Shown: positions 1-8,036 of the stretch, piece after piece
How positions within the stretch are numbered: the stretch's first letter is position 1
Layout of the letters: the number at the start of each line of letters is the position of its first letter
From: Nocardioides sp. L-11A
Lineage (GTDB): Bacteria; Actinomycetota; Actinomycetes; Propionibacteriales; Nocardioidaceae
DNA: 64,000 nt
Direction: 5' to 3'
Assembly: GCA_029961745.1 (NCBI GenBank)
Contig: CP124680.1
Coordinates: 3,596,001-3,660,000, forward strand
Program-made: the position numbers and the translations under genes
Notes under the pieces: model-generated
Database searches by the model: none
Seen by the model: the letters and a program-made list of their open reading frames with translations, nothing else
What the model was told of the DNA's origin: nothing

Positions 1-774
1 CGGATCACCTTCGCCGACCGTGGCATGGGCTTCGAGGCCTGGGTCGACGACATCCTCCCGACCGCGATCCGCGCGGTGCTCGCCGACCACGCCGCCGGCG
101 GCGACCGGGCCGACGGCGTCGACCTCGTCGGCTGGTCGCTGGGCGGGACGATGAGCCTGCTCACCGCCGCCGCCCACCCGGACCTGCCGGTCGCCTCGCT
201 GACCGCGCTGGGCACGCCGGTCGACTACACGAAGATCCCGGCCATCCAGCCCCTGGTCGTCGCCGACCGGGTGCTCGGCACCCGCGCCGTCACGGCACCG
301 ACCGCCGCCCTGGGCGGAGTGCCGCGTCACCTGGTGCGGGCCAGCTACCGCGCCATGGCGCCACGGCGCGAGCTGACCAAGGCCGTGCACCTGGCGAAGA
401 ACATCCTCGACGTCGAGACGCTCGCGCGCACCAGCGCCGTCGATGGGTTCATCGGCGAGATGCCGGGCTACCCCGGGCGGGCGTACCACCAGATCCACAC
501 CCGGCTGATGGTGCGCAACGAGCTGGCGTCCGGCACCGTGCGGCTCAGCCGCAAGCGCGCGATCCGGCTCGCGGACGTGCGCACCCGAGTGCTGTTCGTG
601 GGCAGCGCGAGCGACAACATCGCCGACGGTCCGGCGGTGCGGGCGGGCGTGGAGGTCGTCCCCGGAGCTCGGTATGCCGCCGCGGACGGCCTCAGCCACC
701 TCGGCCTGGTCGCCGGGCCGCGGGCCGCCGAGCTCAGCTGGCCGCTGCTCGACGCCTTCCTCGACGCTCGGTAG
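1..774 (+). CDS. alpha/beta hydrolase, 5' end outside the window
   Basis: The frame is open from the first base, so the N-terminus lies outside the window. The nucleophile elbow GWSLGG and a later D...H pair (near DNIADG and GLSHLG) mark an alpha/beta hydrolase. The spacing and the run after the elbow resemble the PHA synthase/PhaC-like lipase group, but the missing N-terminus prevents a firm subfamily call. The substrate is unknown. The gene converges on the MFS gene at 888-2378, and a double palindrome between them probably ends transcription from both sides. Confidence 0.8.
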   Translation, partial: RITFADRGMGFEAWVDDILPTAIRAVLADHAAGGDRADGVDLVGWSLGGTMSLLTAAAHPDLPVASLTALGTPVDYTKIPAIQPLVVADRVLGTRAVTAPTAALGGVPRHLVRASYRAMAPRRELTKAVHLAKNILDVETLARTSAVDGFIGEMPGYPGRAYHQIHTRLMVRNELASGTVRLSRKRAIRLADVRTRVLFVGSASDNIADGPAVRAGVEVVPGARYAAADGLSHLGLVAGPRAAELSWPLLDAFLDAR

Positions 775-815
775 CACCCCGCGCCCCACCCGTCACACTG
801 GACGGGCGGAACTGT

Positions 816-879
816 CACTTGTCGGGCGCTGCAACGCCCGACAAGTGCAGGAATCGCCGGTCGACCGGCGATTCCTGCA
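816..879. repeat. paired palindrome element, copy 1
   Basis: Two adjacent palindromes. The first (816-847) is 32 nt with one mismatched pair and arms reading CACTTGTCGGGCG / CGCCCGACAAGTG. The second (846-879) is perfect, centred on GGTCGACC. The same pair in the same order recurs at 50711-50772. It lies between convergent genes and could work as a bidirectional terminator, but its recurrence marks it as a dispersed repeat family. Confidence 0.85.
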
Positions 880-887
880 CCCAGCGA

Positions 888-2378
888 TCAGTGACCGGCG
901 TGCACGCCCTCGGGAGCATCGGCCTTGGCGGGCAGCAGCAGCGCCATCGCGACCACCACGACGCCGATCACGGCACCCGCGGCGAACGCCCACTGCAGGC
1001 CGCCCATGAACGCGTCGACCGGGTGCTTGCCCGCCTCGGCGAGGTGGTCGGTGCGGTTGGTCATGATGACGACCAGGAGCGCGGTGCCGATCGCGCCGGC
1101 GACCTGCTGCAGCGTGCCGAGCAGCGAGCTGCCATGCGAGTAGAGGTGCGGCGGCAGGTCGCCCAGGCCGATGGTGAAGACCGGCGTGAAGACCAGCGCC
1201 AGGCTGACCATCAGCGCGATGTGCAGCGCCAGGATGACGGCGTACGGCGTCTCGGCGCCGATCCGGCTCAGACCGAACAGCAGCGCCACCATGGCGACCG
1301 AGCCCGGGATGACGAGCGGCCGGGCGCCGATCCGGTCGTAGACCTTGCCGACCTGCGGGCCGAGCAGGCCCATGGCAAGACCACCGGGCATGACCAGCAG
1401 GCCGGTCTGCAGCTCGGTCAGACCGCGCAGGTCCTGGAGGTAGAGCGGCAGCAGGATCATCGAGCCGAGGAACGCCATGAAGCCGGCCGCCATCAGCACC
1501 AGCGACACCGCGTAGTTGCGGTGCAGCAGGGTACGCAGGTCGAGCAGCGGGCGCTCGGAGCGCTGGAGGCGGACCTGCAGCACGGCGAACAGCACGATCA
1601 GCACCACGCCGGAGCCGATCAGCAGCGTCGGCTCGCTCCACGCGGCGTTGCCGACCTTGCTGAGGCCGTAGACGAACAGGCTGAAGCCACCACCCGCGAG
1701 CACGACGCTCAGCCAGCTGATCGGGCTGCGGGTCGTCTCGCCGACGTTCTCGAGCTGGCGGAAGCCGAAGAAGCCGACCAGCACGGCGATCGGGAGCACC
1801 GTGACGAAGATCAGCCGCCACGAGCCCAGGTCGAGCAGGATGCCGGACACGGCCGGGCCGAGCGCCGGCGCACACGACATGGCCAGCGTGACCTGGCCCA
1901 TCACGCGGCCCCGGTCCTCGGCGGACACCACGGTCATCAGGGTGGTCATCAGCAGCGGCATCATCACCGCGGTGCCACCGGCCTGGACGACCCGGCCGAC
2001 GAGGAGGATCTCGAAGGACGGGGCGACGGCGGCGATCAGGGTGCCGACGCTGAAGGTCGTCATCGCCGTGGCGTACGCCGTCCGGGTGCTCACCCGCTGG
2101 AGGAACCAGCCGGTGACCGGGATCACGGCGGCCATCGTCAGCATGAACACGGTCAGCGCCCACTGGGCGGTCGTCGAGGTGATCGCGAACTCGGTCATCA
2201 GCCGCGGGATGGCGTTGACCATGATCGTCTCGTTCAGGATCACGACGAAGGTCGCCGCGACCAGCAGCTTGATGACGAGGGGAGTCCGGCCCGGGGTCGC
2301 CGAGGCGCTCGTGAACTCCTGCTCGAACGCAGGCGTGTCGCCGGTCTGAGCGGGTCCGGCTGCGGAGGGCGCAGTCAT
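888..2378 (-). CDS. MFS transporter, DHA2 (14-TM) drug exporter family
   Basis: A 496-residue polytopic membrane protein. An N-terminal cytoplasmic tail of about 30 residues precedes the first helix, which carries the NETIMVNAIPRLM stretch typical of DHA2 exporters such as EmrB/QacA. The motif-C-like stretch ALGPAVSGILLD follows in TM5. This family expels cationic or amphipathic drugs by proton antiport; the substrate here cannot be told. No regulator is adjacent. About 250 bp without a recognisable gene separates it from the oxidoreductase at 2628. Confidence 0.88.
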   Translation of the reverse strand: MTAPSAAGPAQTGDTPAFEQEFTSASATPGRTPLVIKLLVAATFVVILNETIMVNAIPRLMTEFAITSTTAQWALTVFMLTMAAVIPVTGWFLQRVSTRTAYATAMTTFSVGTLIAAVAPSFEILLVGRVVQAGGTAVMMPLLMTTLMTVVSAEDRGRVMGQVTLAMSCAPALGPAVSGILLDLGSWRLIFVTVLPIAVLVGFFGFRQLENVGETTRSPISWLSVVLAGGGFSLFVYGLSKVGNAAWSEPTLLIGSGVVLIVLFAVLQVRLQRSERPLLDLRTLLHRNYAVSLVLMAAGFMAFLGSMILLPLYLQDLRGLTELQTGLLVMPGGLAMGLLGPQVGKVYDRIGARPLVIPGSVAMVALLFGLSRIGAETPYAVILALHIALMVSLALVFTPVFTIGLGDLPPHLYSHGSSLLGTLQQVAGAIGTALLVVIMTNRTDHLAEAGKHPVDAFMGGLQWAFAAGAVIGVVVVAMALLLPAKADAPEGVHAGH

Positions 2379-2627
2379 GACAGGTCCTATCGGTTGGTGG
2401 CAGGGTCTGGCGGTGGCCGACCCCGTGACGCCGCATGGCTCGGGCTGACCGTCGCTTCACAGGTACGACGAACCAGCCGTCACCGAATCGACATCGCGAA
2501 CCAGGAAAATTCATCGGCCCGCCCGTCGGGGCGCTGACAGGAGTCAATCGTCCAGCACCGACAGTCATTCCCGCCAATGGTTAAACGGCCGGAATCGCCG
2601 CCCACGATCTGCGACGCGCTCGCACGG

Positions 2628-3602
2628 TCAGGCGCGGAAGACGACCTTGCCGAAGACGTCGCCGGCCGCCATGGCGGCGAACCCGTCACGGGCCTCGGTC
2701 ATCGGCAGCACCCGGTCGATGACGGGCCGCACGCCGGTGCTGTGCAGCAGGTTGACCAGCGCGGCCAGCTCGCCCCGGGTGCCCATCGTGGAGCCGACGA
2801 CGCTCAACTGCAGGAAGAAGATCCGGGTCAGCTCGGCGTCGTCGAGGTTCGGGCCCGACGTGGTGCCGGAGATGACGATCCGGCCGCCGGGACGCAGGGC
2901 TCGGATCGAGTGCGACCAGGTCGCGCGCCCGACCGTCTCCATCACGGCGTCGACCTTCACGGGCAGCCGCGCACCGGACTCGAACACCTCGTGCGCGCCG
3001 AGCTCGAGCGCCTTCGCGCGCTTCGCCTCGTCACGGCTGGTGGCGAGCACCCGCAGCCCGCCGGCGCGGGCCAGCGCGATGAGCGCGGTCGCGACACCCC
3101 CGCCGGAGCCCTGCACCAGCACGGTGTCGCCGGCCGTCAGCCCGCCCTGCGTGAAGAGCATCCGGTACGCCGTGAGCCAGGCCGTCGGGAGGCACGCGGC
3201 CTCCTCGAACGACAGCGAGGCCGGCTTGGGCACCACGTTGCGCCGCGGGACGACGACCCGCTCGGCCAGCGTGCCCTGGTGGCGCTCCGACAGCAGCGAC
3301 CGCCGGGGGTCGAGCGTCTCGTCGCCGGTCCAGTCCGGGTCGGAGATCACGGCGTGGACCACGACCTCGTTGCCGTCCTCGTCGTACCCCGCGGCGTCGC
3401 AGCCGAGGATCATCGGCAGCGCCTCGGCCTTGAGACCGACACCGCGCAGCGACCACAGGTCGTGGTGGTTGAGCGAGGCCGCCTTGACGGTGACCGTGGT
3501 CCACCCGTCGGGGGCGACGGGGTCGGGTCGCTCCCCGATCACGAGGCCGGTCAGCGGGTCGTCGGCGGAACTGGCGAAGGAGTCGGCGTAGACGGCAAGC
3601 AC
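2628..3602 (-). CDS. zinc-type alcohol dehydrogenase-like / quinone oxidoreductase, MDR superfamily
   Basis: A 324-residue medium-chain dehydrogenase/reductase. It has an N-terminal GroES-like half (SLNHHDLWSLRG, GCDAAG) and a C-terminal Rossmann half with the nucleotide-binding turn VQGSGGGVATALI. The structural-zinc cysteine cluster of classical alcohol dehydrogenases is absent, which fits the quinone-oxidoreductase/zeta-crystallin branch using NADPH. The start is GTG at 3602, seven nt after TAGGGT, so the mRNA is probably leaderless. It lies downstream of malic enzyme on the same strand but has its own promoter. The physiological substrate is unknown. Confidence 0.85.
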   Translation of the reverse strand: MLAVYADSFASSADDPLTGLVIGERPDPVAPDGWTTVTVKAASLNHHDLWSLRGVGLKAEALPMILGCDAAGYDEDGNEVVVHAVISDPDWTGDETLDPRRSLLSERHQGTLAERVVVPRRNVVPKPASLSFEEAACLPTAWLTAYRMLFTQGGLTAGDTVLVQGSGGGVATALIALARAGGLRVLATSRDEAKRAKALELGAHEVFESGARLPVKVDAVMETVGRATWSHSIRALRPGGRIVISGTTSGPNLDDAELTRIFFLQLSVVGSTMGTRGELAALVNLLHSTGVRPVIDRVLPMTEARDGFAAMAAGDVFGKVVFRA

Positions 3603-3609
3603 GTCACCG

Positions 3610-3615
3610 ACCCTA
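3610..3615 (-). promoter_or_regulatory. -10 box of the MDR oxidoreductase
   Basis: TAGGGT on the minus strand lies 7 nt before the GTG at 3602, which predicts a leaderless transcript. No convincing -35 box is seen. Confidence 0.5.
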
Positions 3616-3657
3616 GCGATCCGAGTCCGCGCCCGGGCACCCCGTTCGGAGGGTGGA

Positions 3658-4848
3658 TCAGATCCGCGCGACGCCGTCCCGACGGGCGGCCTCCGCGACC
3701 GCGGCGGCGACCGCCGGACCGACCCGGGGGTCGAACGGCGACGGGATGACCAGGTCCTCGGACAGGTCGTCGCCGACCAGCGCGGCGAGCGCGTCGGCGG
3801 CGGCCACCTTCATGCCCTCGGTGATGGCGCTGGCGTGGACGTCGAACGCGCCCCGGAAGATGCCCGGGAAGGCCAGCACGTTGTTGATCTGGTTGGGGAA
3901 GTCCGAGCGACCGGTCGCGACGACCCGGGCGTGGCGGTGCGCCACGTCGGGGTGCACCTCCGGGTTCGGGTTGGCCATCGCGAAGATGATCGCGTCGTCG
4001 GCCATGGTGGCGACGACCTCCTCGGGCACGGTGCCGCCGGAGACGCCGATGTAGACGTCCGCGCCGTCGAACGCCTCGGCGAGGGTGCCGCGGCGGCCGC
4101 ACTGGTCGGCGGTGAGCTCGGCGAGGGCCTTCTTCGACGCGGTCAGGTCCGTGCGGTCGGAGCTGACGACGCCCTTGCGGTCGGTGACCGCGATGTCCCT
4201 GATGCCGGCCGCGAGCAGGATCTTCGCGATCGCCACCCCGGCGGCGCCCGCGCCGGAGATGACCACGCGGGTCGACTCGGCGGTGCGGCCGGTGAGCTTG
4301 AGCGCGTTGACGAGCGCGGCGAGGGTCACCACGGCGGTGCCGTGCTGGTCGTCGTGGAAGACCGGGATGTCGAGGGCCTCCTTGAGCCGGTCCTCGATCT
4401 CGAAGCAGCGCGGCGCGGAGATGTCCTCGAGGTTGATGCCGCCGAAGCTCGGCGCGAGCCGGACCACCGTCTCGATGATCTCCTCGACGTCGGTGGTCGC
4501 CAGGCAGATCGGGATGCCGTCGACGCCGCCGAACTGCTTGAACAGGACGGCCTTGCCCTCCATGACCGGCATCGCGGCGGCCGGGCCGATGTCGCCGAGG
4601 CCGAGGACGGCGGTGCCGTCGGTGACGATCGCGACCGTGTTGGGCACCCAGGTGTAGTGCCGGGTCAGGCCGGGATCGGCGGCGATCGCCTCGCACACCT
4701 CCGCGACGCCGGGGGTGTAGGCGAGGGAGAGCTGGTCGCGGGTGCCGACGTCGGCCGTGGGTACGGTCGCCATCTTCCCGCCGAGGTGCAGATCGAAGAC
4801 CGGCTCACCCGCGCGCGGGTGGGGGGAAAGAACGTCAGCCACGGTCAT
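3658..4848 (-). CDS. NAD(P)-dependent malic enzyme (oxaloacetate-decarboxylating)
   Basis: A 396-residue short-form malic enzyme converting L-malate to pyruvate, CO2 and NAD(P)H. Visible hallmarks are the Tyr region SLAYTPGVAEVC, the metal/malate-binding FHDDQHGTAV, the nucleotide-binding GAGAAGVAIAK and the C-terminal SDFPNQINNVLAFPG. It lacks the phosphotransacetylase-like domain of MaeB, so it belongs to the compact bacterial type. The start follows AAAGGATGA, a good ribosome site. It abuts the sodX stop (TGAATG), so the two are probably translated from one message. NAD versus NADP preference cannot be set from sequence alone. Confidence 0.93.
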   Translation of the reverse strand: MTVADVLSPHPRAGEPVFDLHLGGKMATVPTADVGTRDQLSLAYTPGVAEVCEAIAADPGLTRHYTWVPNTVAIVTDGTAVLGLGDIGPAAAMPVMEGKAVLFKQFGGVDGIPICLATTDVEEIIETVVRLAPSFGGINLEDISAPRCFEIEDRLKEALDIPVFHDDQHGTAVVTLAALVNALKLTGRTAESTRVVISGAGAAGVAIAKILLAAGIRDIAVTDRKGVVSSDRTDLTASKKALAELTADQCGRRGTLAEAFDGADVYIGVSGGTVPEEVVATMADDAIIFAMANPNPEVHPDVAHRHARVVATGRSDFPNQINNVLAFPGIFRGAFDVHASAITEGMKVAAADALAALVGDDLSEDLVIPSPFDPRVGPAVAAAVAEAARRDGVARI

Positions 4849-5214
4849 TCATCCTTTCACATCCGCGAACCGGCCCCATGTCCGGGGCCGCGGCCACACC
4901 CGCGCCCGGACCACGCCCAGGACGGCGTCGTCCGGGACCGGCCCGCGATGCCGCGAGTCCACGCCCACCTCCGGATTGTCGCCGCGCAGCCACCAGCCGC
5001 TCCCCCGGCGCTCGATCGCCCGCTTGACCACGAGCGTGCCGTCGGCGAACCGGGCCACGACGACGCGACCGGGCCGCACGCGGGCGCCGTACACGACGAG
5101 GAGCCGGTCGGCGGGCCGCAGCGTCGGGAGCATCGAGTCACCGCGCACCACGGCGAAGCCGAGCCGACGGCGTGCCCTACCGGGACGCCTCCCTCCCGCC
5201 ACCGCGTCGGCCAT
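4849..5214 (-). CDS. sodX: nickel-type superoxide dismutase maturation protease
   Basis: A 121-residue S26-family (signal-peptidase-like) protease with the catalytic Ser in RGDSMLPTL (S27) and the general-base Lys in LVVKRAI (K64). It has no transmembrane anchor, as in SodX proteins that remove the SodN leader in the cytoplasm so that the nickel hook begins with His1. The divergent position next to sodN strongly supports the role. I chose ATG 5214; an upstream ATG in frame would run over the sodN start. Malic enzyme follows without a gap. Confidence 0.92.
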   Translation of the reverse strand: MADAVAGGRRPGRARRRLGFAVVRGDSMLPTLRPADRLLVVYGARVRPGRVVVARFADGTLVVKRAIERRGSGWWLRGDNPEVGVDSRHRGPVPDDAVLGVVRARVWPRPRTWGRFADVKG

Positions 5215-5284
5215 GACGAGTAGTGTCGCAGGCAGCACGTACCCATCTGCTGGACCATCCGCCGAAACAACAGAGAGGACCGAC

Positions 5285-5698
5285 ATGTTCTCCCGTCTCA
5301 CGACCCGCTTCGTCGCCCCGACCGTCGAGGTCTCCGCCCACTGCGACCTGCCCTGCGGCGTCTACGACCCCGCCCAGGCCCGGATCGAGGCCGAGTCCGT
5401 CAAGGCCGTCATCGCCAAGGCCCTCGACAGCGACGACCCCGACTTCCGCACCCGCGCCATCCTGATCAAGGAGCAGCGCTCCGAGCTCGTCAAGCACCAC
5501 CTCTGGGTGCTGTGGACCGACTACTTCAAGCCCCCGCACTTCGAGGCCCACCCCCAGCTCCACACCCTGGTCAACGAGGCCACCAAGCTCGCCGGCGCCA
5601 CCGGCACCAAGGGCACCCTCGACCTGGCCAAGGCCGACGAGCTCCTCGCCAAGATCGACGAGATCGCCGAGATCTTCTGGGCCACCAAGAAGGCCTGA
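5285..5698 (+). CDS. sodN: nickel superoxide dismutase
   Basis: A 137-residue precursor of the homohexameric cytoplasmic Ni-SOD, which dismutates superoxide. An 18-residue leader ends before H19-C20-D-L-P-C24-G-V-Y, the nickel hook; after SodX cleavage His1, Cys2 and Cys6 bind nickel. The rest is the four-helix bundle with KHHLWVLWTDYFKP. AGAGAGGA a few nt upstream serves as ribosome site. Actinobacterial sodN is commonly repressed by Nur when nickel is scarce; I could not identify a convincing Nur box in the 70-bp divergent gap. A clean terminator follows at 5742. Confidence 0.98.
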   Translation: MFSRLTTRFVAPTVEVSAHCDLPCGVYDPAQARIEAESVKAVIAKALDSDDPDFRTRAILIKEQRSELVKHHLWVLWTDYFKPPHFEAHPQLHTLVNEATKLAGATGTKGTLDLAKADELLAKIDEIAEIFWATKKA

Positions 5699-5741
5699 CC
5701 CGAACGGACTAGTCCCTTCGGGCCACGCCGCCCAGGCATCG

Positions 5742-5774
5742 CGAACCGCACGTCCATTTCGGGCGTGCGGTTCG
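5742..5774 (+). terminator. sodN terminator
   Basis: An 11-bp perfect stem (CGAACCGCACG / CGTGCGGTTCG) with an 11-nt loop, 43 nt after the sodN stop and followed by GCTTTC. Confidence 0.75.
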
Positions 5775-5911
5775 GCTTTCCGGGTCCCGCGCAGGGGTGA
5801 TGTGACCTAGCCTCCTCGGGAACCGGGCCAGCGGGTCCGGGCCACATCGGGACGTCGTCCGGGAGGGAACCAGGACGACGGCCCGATCCAACCGGAGGGA
5901 GACATCCCGCG

Positions 5912-6742
5912 ATGTATCGCGCCCTTAGCAAGATCCTCGTCGGCATGGCCGTCGCGCTCGGCCTCACGCTCGCGGCGGCGCCCGTCGCCTCGGCCGCACC
6001 GGCCCCGGCCCAGGCCCCCGCCCAGCGGGTCCTGGCGAACGACTGCCCGACCCAGGGCCAGAACCTCACCAAGGCCTACAACAACTACCAGGCGGCCAAC
6101 GCCTACGCCGCCGCCGCGGACGCCAAGGTCAAGAAGCTCAAGAAGAAGCTCAAGAAGGCCAAGAAGCACGACGCGCCGGCGAAGAAGATCAAGAAGCTCA
6201 AGAAGAAGGTCAAGAAGGCCAAGAAGGCGAAGAAGTCCGGCATCGCCGTCCGCGACGCGTACGTCAGCCAGTACAACGCCGCCTATGGCGCCTACTACTC
6301 CTGCAAGAACCCCGGCGTCACGCCTCCGCCCGCTCCCTCGACCCCGCAACTGCCGATCCAGGCGCTGTGCGACGCCGTCCCGCAGCTCCAGCCGCTGTGC
6401 AGCACCATCACCAGCCTGGTCGACCCGCTGACGACGACCTTCGACCAGATCTGCGCGCAGTTCCCGGCGCAGGCCAAGGGCCTGTGCGACGCGCTGAAGA
6501 CCGGCCTCACCAACCCGGCCGGCCTGGTCGACGTCCTCAAGGCGACGCTGACCAACCTCGGCCTCACCGAGCTGGTCACCGTGTTGGACCCGGTCTGGGG
6601 TCTCCTGGACACGCTCCTGGGCGCCCTGGCCGGCGGCCTGCCCAGCCTCCCCGGCCTGCCCAGCCTGCCGGGACTGCCCGAGCTGCCGACCGGTGGCAGC
6701 AACCCGCTGTGCTCCATCCTCCCGCTGCCGCTCGTCTGCTGA
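5912..6742 (+). CDS. secreted lysine-rich protein, paralogue 1
   Basis: A 276-residue exported protein of no recognised family. A Sec signal peptide ends at ASA-AP near residue 28. Residues about 70-115 are a nearly uninterrupted Lys-rich helix built from KKLKKKLKKAKK-like units and suited to a highly basic coiled coil. A Pro-rich spacer follows, then a leucine/cysteine-rich C-terminal half with several Cys, ending in SLPGLPSLPGLPELP-type repeats and a terminal Cys. It shares signal peptide and Lys-rich helix with the next gene, so the two are tandem paralogues. The basic surface suggests binding to teichoic acids, DNA or another polyanion, which is inference only. Confidence 0.85.
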   Translation: MYRALSKILVGMAVALGLTLAAAPVASAAPAPAQAPAQRVLANDCPTQGQNLTKAYNNYQAANAYAAAADAKVKKLKKKLKKAKKHDAPAKKIKKLKKKVKKAKKAKKSGIAVRDAYVSQYNAAYGAYYSCKNPGVTPPPAPSTPQLPIQALCDAVPQLQPLCSTITSLVDPLTTTFDQICAQFPAQAKGLCDALKTGLTNPAGLVDVLKATLTNLGLTELVTVLDPVWGLLDTLLGALAGGLPSLPGLPSLPGLPELPTGGSNPLCSILPLPLVC

Positions 6743-6767
6743 TCGCAGCCGACTGACCAGCACGCGA

Positions 6768-6803
6768 CCAGAGGGCTCGGGACCAACGTCCCGGGCCCTC
6801 TGG
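6768..6803 (+). terminator. terminator after lysine-rich paralogue 1
   Basis: A 16-bp stem with one G-T pair and a 4-nt loop (left arm 6768-6783, right arm 6788-6803), located 26 nt after the stop. The two paralogues are therefore probably separate transcription units. Confidence 0.75.
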
Positions 6804-6929
6804 GCCGTCGGGGCCACGGCCATGCCTTAAGGTGACCTCCGAGCCGGGCCTCGGATGCGCCCGGCGCCATCACCGGCCGTCGCCATGGGGGGATAGCGAC
6901 ACCGGCACACCCTGAGGGAGAAAACTGGC

Positions 6930-7511
6930 ATGAATCGTGCCCTGCTCAAGTTGATCCTCGGCGTCGCGGTCGCTCTCGGCCTCACGCTGAGCGCTGCTCC
7001 GATCGCCTCGGCAGCTCCTGCCGCCGCCGCGCCGGCCGCCACCGCCGAGCGTGCGGTGGACTGCCTCGTCCAGGCGAAGGCGGTCGACGTCGCGACCCAG
7101 ACCCGCTCCGCGGCGCAGATCAAGGTCCAGAAGCTCAAGGCCAAGGTCATCAAGCTGAAGAAGAAGATCAAGAAGGCCAAGAAGGCGCACGCGACCCACC
7201 GGGTCGCCAAGCTCGAGAAGAAGCTGAACAAGGTCAAGCGGAAGCTCCGCAACACCAAGGTGCTGCGCGCCGGCGCCGCCAAGGCCGTCAGCGGCACCAC
7301 GGCACTGTACGCCGCCTGCCAGGCCGGCAACGCCGCCCCGCTGCCGATCAGGCCGCCGGACAGCGACAACCTGCTCGACTACGTCGGGGACCTGCTCGAC
7401 AGCCTGGGCCTGGGCTTCCTGCTCAAGTCGCTGGGCCTCGAGGGCGTGCTCGACCTGCTCGACTCGCTCGGGCTGCTCGACCTGCTCGGTCTCGGCGACC
7501 TGCGCAACTGA
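6930..7511 (+). CDS. secreted lysine-rich protein, paralogue 2
   Basis: A 193-residue exported protein. The signal peptide (MNRALLKLILGVAVALGLTL, then ASA-AP) is close to that of the preceding gene. Residues about 68-110 form a Lys-rich helix with heptad-like leucine/isoleucine/valine spacing. The C-terminal 50 residues are a leucine/aspartate/glycine-rich amphipathic stretch (repeats of LLDSLGL). Two Cys, one on each side of the basic helix, match positions in paralogue 1 and could form a disulfide after export. No enzymatic motif is visible. GAGGGAGAAAAC upstream is the probable ribosome site. Confidence 0.85.
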   Translation: MNRALLKLILGVAVALGLTLSAAPIASAAPAAAAPAATAERAVDCLVQAKAVDVATQTRSAAQIKVQKLKAKVIKLKKKIKKAKKAHATHRVAKLEKKLNKVKRKLRNTKVLRAGAAKAVSGTTALYAACQAGNAAPLPIRPPDSDNLLDYVGDLLDSLGLGFLLKSLGLEGVLDLLDSLGLLDLLGLGDLRN

Positions 7512-7531
7512 CGGTCGCCACCGGATCCGTC

Positions 7532-7571
7532 ACGACAACGGCCGTGCCCCTCGGGGCGCGGCCGTTGTCGT
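7532..7571 (+). terminator. terminator after lysine-rich paralogue 2
   Basis: A 13-bp perfect outer stem (7532-7544 with 7559-7571) enclosing a second small GCCCC/GGGGC stem, 20 nt after the stop codon. Confidence 0.8.
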
Positions 7572-7613
7572 AGGCTCATCCCACCTGTTTCCCACGCCAC
7601 CGGAGGATGCGGC

Positions 7614-8036
7614 ATGTCCGAGACGAGCAGCCCAGCTGTCGGAGGTACGACGGCGGCCGGCCGCCCGGACGAGGTCGAGCTCCGGCTCCCCGCCGACGGC
7701 GCCTACGCCTCCGTCCTGCGGACCCTGACCGCCGGGCTCGCCGCCCGCCTCGACTTCACCATCGACGACATCGAGGACCTGCGGATCGCGGTCTCCGAGG
7801 CCGCGGCGATGGTCCTCGACGAGGCCGATCCCGGCGCGGTGCTCGACTGCAGTTTCCGGATCGGCGCCGACCGGCTGGCCCTCACCATCGCCGCCGACGC
7901 CCTGGCGCCCACCGCACCGGACTACGAGAGCTTCGGCTGGCAGGTCCTCGCGACCCTCGCCGACGAGGCCGCGATCGACTCCGTCGCCGGGCGCTACACC
8001 GTCCGCCTGGTCGTTCGGTCCTCGCTGGCGTCATGA
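7614..8036 (+). CDS. anti-sigma factor, RsbW-like HATPase
   Basis: A 140-residue protein with the GHKL ATPase fold of RsbW/SpoIIAB-type anti-sigma kinases: DIEDLRIAVSEAAAMVL carries the helix where the N-box would lie. The canonical N-box Asn is replaced by a hydrophobic residue in EAAAMVLDEA and the G-boxes are weak, so ATP binding may be reduced. The stop overlaps the ATG of the sigma factor by 4 nt, the classic anti-sigma/sigma coupling. GGAGG precedes the start. No anti-anti-sigma gene is adjacent. Confidence 0.82.
   Translation: MSETSSPAVGGTTAAGRPDEVELRLPADGAYASVLRTLTAGLAARLDFTIDDIEDLRIAVSEAAAMVLDEADPGAVLDCSFRIGADRLALTIAADALAPTAPDYESFGWQVLATLADEAAIDSVAGRYTVRLVVRSSLAS

Noticed and set aside
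793..2577. A long minus-strand frame over the MFS gene in another register
   Set aside because: Arg/Pro/Ala-rich translation without domains; the register at 888-2378 gives a proper 14-TM exporter.
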